Of a stretch of 64,000 nucleotides of DNA, positions 61,945-64,000 are shown piece by piece. Source of the DNA: Sphingomonas aurea (GTDB taxonomy: Bacteria; Pseudomonadota; Alphaproteobacteria; Sphingomonadales; Sphingomonadaceae); assembly GCF_030678875.1 (NCBI RefSeq), contig NZ_JAUUDS010000003.1:248001-312000 (forward strand), written 5' to 3'. The position numbers were made by a program, and so were the translations under genes. The first letter of the stretch is position 1, and each line of letters begins with the position of its first letter. The notes under the pieces were generated by a model. It was not told the DNA's origin, searched no databases, and saw only the letters and a list, made by a program, of their open reading frames with translations.

Positions 61945-63210
61945 TCAGCCGCGCTTCAGCACACGCTCCGCCAGCCCGGCATCGGCGACGCTGCCGACGA
62001 TGTCGAGCACCCCGTCCGCTCCCATCCGCGCGACCAGCACCACCGCATCGCCGGGGGCGGCCGACTCGATCGCCAGCGGCAGGCGGGCGATCACCGCCCG
62101 CTCGGCCAGGGCCGGCGTGGTCGCCGGACGCGCGGTGACCGGGCGACGTGCGTCGCGCTCGGCGGCGACGATCGCCTTGATCCCGCCCTCGAACCCTTCG
62201 AGGAAATTGGGCAGCCGGCCGACCGCGATGCCATGGCGACGGGCATGGCCCAGCACGGCGGCGAACTCGGTGAGGCGGGTCTTGTCGTAATCGGCGCCGA
62301 AGACCAGCTTCACCACCGGGGTCATCGGCGCGCGCGGCTGGATCGCGATCCCCGCCTCCGCCACCAGCCGCTGATACCCGTCCTGGTCGGCATCGGCCGC
62401 CAGCGCGAAATCATGTGCGCGGCCGAGCGCGCGGTAGAGTGCGGCGCGACTGCGCGTGTCGGCGGCCCGTACCGCCGCGGCGGTCTCGCGCGCCATCATC
62501 AGCGCGTCGGCCAGTGTACCCTCGGGCAGCGCCACCGCCTCCGACCCGACCGTGTCGGCACCCGGACCATCGGCCCAGACCGGCGCCTCGACCACGGGAG
62601 CGGCCGGCGTTTCGCGCACCGCCGCCGCCAGCTCGGCGCCCAGGCTGGCCTGGACCGCCGGATCGGCGATCTCCTTCCAGTTTATGACGCCGTAGATGAA
62701 GTCGATCGTGTCCGCGTCGCTCGACGAGAAGGGCATCAGGATGCCGCGATACAGCGTAGTCGAGCCGCGCGTACTGACGAATTCCGCCTCGAAACCGACG
62801 GGTGCGCGGTTGGCGATGATCTGCAGGTGATGGTCGGTCAGGCGCGACAGCAGCGAGCGCGGCGGCACGTCGCCGACCCGCGCGATCGGTCCGCCCAGCG
62901 CACATTCCTGTGCCAGCCGATCGCCCAGATAGACGATCGCGGGATCCTCGACGTCCTGCGCGAAGTCGAGCAGCACGCCGTTCGATCCGAAATCGGCCGC
63001 GCGCGCGGGATCAAGGTCGGCGATCGCCGGAAAGGGCCGCCCCTTCAGCAGCGAAACCCAGTGATTATAGGCACGGACGTGCATCCGCCGCTCGTCGCCG
63101 CCCAGCTCGAACAGCGCGCCATCGCCGCCGTCATCGATCGCGTCTTCGGCGTCGAGCTCCAGCACTTCCGCGTCATGACGCATGTCCATCGGCCCCGTCT
63201 GATCCTGCAT
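61945..63210 (-). CDS. PAS-domain protein of unknown role
   Basis: A 421-aa cytoplasmic protein. Residues about 36-190 form a PAS-type domain of the PAS_5 kind (RAYNHWVSLLKGRPFPAIAD, VYLGDRLAQECA, TLYRGILMPFSSSDADTIDF). There is no kinase, cyclase or DNA-binding domain; the C-terminal part is Ala-rich and helical with a TLADALMMARETAAAVRAAD stretch. The start is uncertain: ATG 63210 (MQDQTGPMDM) is preferred, with ATG 63234, 63189 and 63183 possible. It sits 59 bases upstream of the glutamate dehydrogenase gene on the same strand, so a regulatory link may exist but is not shown. Confidence 0.8.
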   Translation of the reverse strand: MQDQTGPMDMRHDAEVLELDAEDAIDDGGDGALFELGGDERRMHVRAYNHWVSLLKGRPFPAIADLDPARAADFGSNGVLLDFAQDVEDPAIVYLGDRLAQECALGGPIARVGDVPPRSLLSRLTDHHLQIIANRAPVGFEAEFVSTRGSTTLYRGILMPFSSSDADTIDFIYGVINWKEIADPAVQASLGAELAAAVRETPAAPVVEAPVWADGPGADTVGSEAVALPEGTLADALMMARETAAAVRAADTRSRAALYRALGRAHDFALAADADQDGYQRLVAEAGIAIQPRAPMTPVVKLVFGADYDKTRLTEFAAVLGHARRHGIAVGRLPNFLEGFEGGIKAIVAAERDARRPVTARPATTPALAERAVIARLPLAIESAAPGDAVVLVARMGADGVLDIVGSVADAGLAERVLKRG

Positions 63211-63338
63211 CGTCCAAGCCGCCTTGTGGACCATCCGTGGTAAACGAGACGTAAATCGCCGCCCCGACACGCAGCCGCTTGTCAGCACGCCCGTCCGCTG
63301 ATAATCGCCCACCCTCACCGGCATCGCCGGACCGGCAC

Positions 63339-63414
63339 GCCGCTTTAGCTCAGCTGGTAGAGCATCGCATTCGTAATGCGGGGGTCACAGGTTCGAGTCC
63401 TGTAAGCGGCACCA
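63339..63414 (+). tRNA. tRNA-Thr (anticodon CGT)
   Basis: A complete 76-base cloverleaf: acceptor GCCGCTT pairs with AAGCGGC, D-stem GCTC/GAGC, anticodon stem around loop TTCGTAA with CGT at 63372-63374, T-arm with GTTCGAGTCC, discriminator A and an encoded CCA at 63412-63414. The anticodon reads ACG codons, threonine. Confidence 0.97.
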
Positions 63415-63547
63415 CTTCCACGAAACATCGATCTGCAAACACCGCGTGACGCGCATGGCGGTTCTCGATCGGACACAAGGTTTCCGGCGCGCGTTCTGGC
63501 GTGATGTGTCTTCATCGGTGTCGATGGGGTTTGCCAGGGAGGCTGTC

Positions 63548-63826
63548 ATGGACAGTGGTGATCGACAGGTTGCGATGCGTCGCACCGCCGAGATGGCCGC
63601 GGTGTTCATGATCGGCGACGGGCTGCTCGGTATCCTGCAGCCGACGCGGCATGTCGAATTATGGCGCTCACGCTTCGTAATCGTGGATAATCTGGTGCGG
63701 CCGTTCGGTGGCAGGCCGGGTCGGCGGCGCGGATATGGCGTCGTACAACTGGTTGCAGGGCTGGCGCTTGCCTCTCGGCTGCGGGCGCCTGCCAAGTCCG
63801 TGACGGCAGGGGACATCGATGGCTGA
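63548..63826 (+). CDS. Hypothetical protein, 92 aa
   Basis: A small protein starting MDSGDRQVAMRRTAEMAAVF, with two hydrophobic stretches (AAVFMIGDGLLGIL, and YGVVQLVAGLALASRL near the end) and a basic stretch PFGGRPGRRRG between them. It could be membrane-associated. The start at ATG 63548 is chosen because GGGAGG lies six bases before it; the frame extends upstream to 63446. No family recognised. The 133 bases between the tRNA and this start hold no other evident gene. Overlaps the next gene by eight bases. Confidence 0.6.
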   Translation: MDSGDRQVAMRRTAEMAAVFMIGDGLLGILQPTRHVELWRSRFVIVDNLVRPFGGRPGRRRGYGVVQLVAGLALASRLRAPAKSVTAGDIDG

Positions 63827-64000
63827 TTTCGACGATGCGGCCGACCCGGAACTCGGCGCTGCCTGCAACAGATTGTCGGCTTTCACCTTGCCGATCCCGA
63901 GCGGGGCGCTGATTGATCAGGCGTCGGGACTGACCGAAGCCGACCTCGCGACAATCCTGCGGACCTTGTACCGTGATCGTCATCGGCTTCCAACCGAGCA
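63819..64000 (+). CDS. Hypothetical protein, N-terminal part (runs off the window)
   Basis: Only the first 60 codons are present, beginning MADFDDAADPELGAACNRLS, then LPIPSGALIDQASGLTEADL and RTLYRDRHRLPTE. The peptide is acidic at the start and shows no membrane segment or known motif. The ATG lies inside the end of the preceding gene, so the two are probably translated together. GGCAGGGG precedes it at usable spacing. Function unknown. Confidence 0.55.
   Translation, partial: MADFDDAADPELGAACNRLSAFTLPIPSGALIDQASGLTEADLATILRTLYRDRHRLPTE

Noticed and set aside
57173..62290. Very long open frame on the plus strand (about 1700 codons) opposite the glutamate dehydrogenase gene
   Set aside because: It is antisense to a well-conserved enzyme, is low in hydrophobic core pattern and rich in Arg, Gln, Gly and His as expected for a shadow frame in GC-rich DNA.
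61945..63324. Longer N-terminus for the PAS protein from 63324
   Set aside because: The extra residues (MPVRVGDYQRTGV...) lie in the leader region and show no domain similarity, whereas ATG 63210 is close to the start of the recognisable domain.

Overview
The window looks like a chromosomal segment of a high-GC alphaproteobacterium of the Sphingomonadales, most likely Sphingomonas or a close relative. The grounds are the gene content and order (zapE-mdh-sucD-sucA-sucB-lpd, cobT-cobS near a DnaJ-domain gene and bolA, a very large NAD-glutamate dehydrogenase), the alphaproteobacterial GTTC-N7-GTTC LexA box in front of uvrA, many GTG/TTG starts and stop-start overlaps, and short palindromic repeats of the CCCGCGAAGGCGGG type between genes. 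No rRNA, CRISPR array, integrase or transposase gene was seen. Almost all of the sequence is coding, and no gene-free stretch exceeds about 260 bases.

Layout. 0-4 kb: a gene end, then a minus-strand SOS-type unit uvrA - nucleotidyltransferase-like gene - 65-aa gene. 4-7.4 kb: a PQQ-propeller lipoprotein, a proline-rich small protein, a GH16 glycosidase and a conserved small protein. 7.6-18.5 kb: the TCA block on the minus strand (sdhB, thioesterase, zapE, mdh, GIY-YIG gene, sucD, sucA, sucB, lpd) with hairpin repeats in most gaps. 18.5-24.5 kb: two proteases, an SDR gene and a DUF433/DUF5615 toxin-antitoxin-like pair lie between sdhB and sdhC-sdhD-sdhA. 24.6-27.8 kb: a soluble globin-like chemoreceptor, an SDR and prmA. 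27.8-31.8 kb: a TonB receptor and an operon phhA - molbindin - ModE-type regulator. 31.8-36.3 kb: a DUF2459-like protein, a hydrolase, an SDR and a glycine-betaine/choline-type ABC transporter whose permease and binding protein are fused. 36.3-42.2 kb: a minus-strand run cobS - mntA - hepT - cobT - frmA - VOC protein - purU. 42.2-46.3 kb: an HxlR-type regulator divergent from a five- or six-gene VOC/DUF1428/SRPBCC operon, then a MazEF-like pair with a perfect palindromic operator. 46.3-52.6 kb: DnaJ-domain gene, bolA-GST-Nudix-hydrolase operon, DUF2332 gene, hisG-hisD and a ribbon-helix-helix gene. 52.6-57.1 kb: an iron-uptake cluster (a catecholate-type TonB receptor interrupted by an in-frame TAA, a PiuC-like hydroxylase, a PepSY membrane protein). 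57.2-64 kb: NAD-glutamate dehydrogenase, a PAS protein, tRNA-Thr(CGT) and two hypothetical genes.

How it fits together. The core is central metabolism: 2-oxoglutarate dehydrogenase, succinyl-CoA synthetase alpha subunit, malate and succinate dehydrogenases, and glutamate dehydrogenase feeding 2-oxoglutarate. Smaller accessory modules are set into conserved neighbourhoods: three complete toxin-antitoxin-like pairs plus one less certain pair, an HxlR-controlled cluster that may handle electrophiles, and an iron-uptake unit. The most unusual signals are a GIY-YIG nuclease gene framed by oppositely oriented copies of the palindromic repeat that also sits in neighbouring TCA gaps, the tandem operator that runs into the hxlR coding sequence, the phhA/molbindin/ModE operon, the chemoreceptor whose globin domain appears to lack its heme histidine, and two genes whose only evident start is a CTG overlapping the upstream stop codon.
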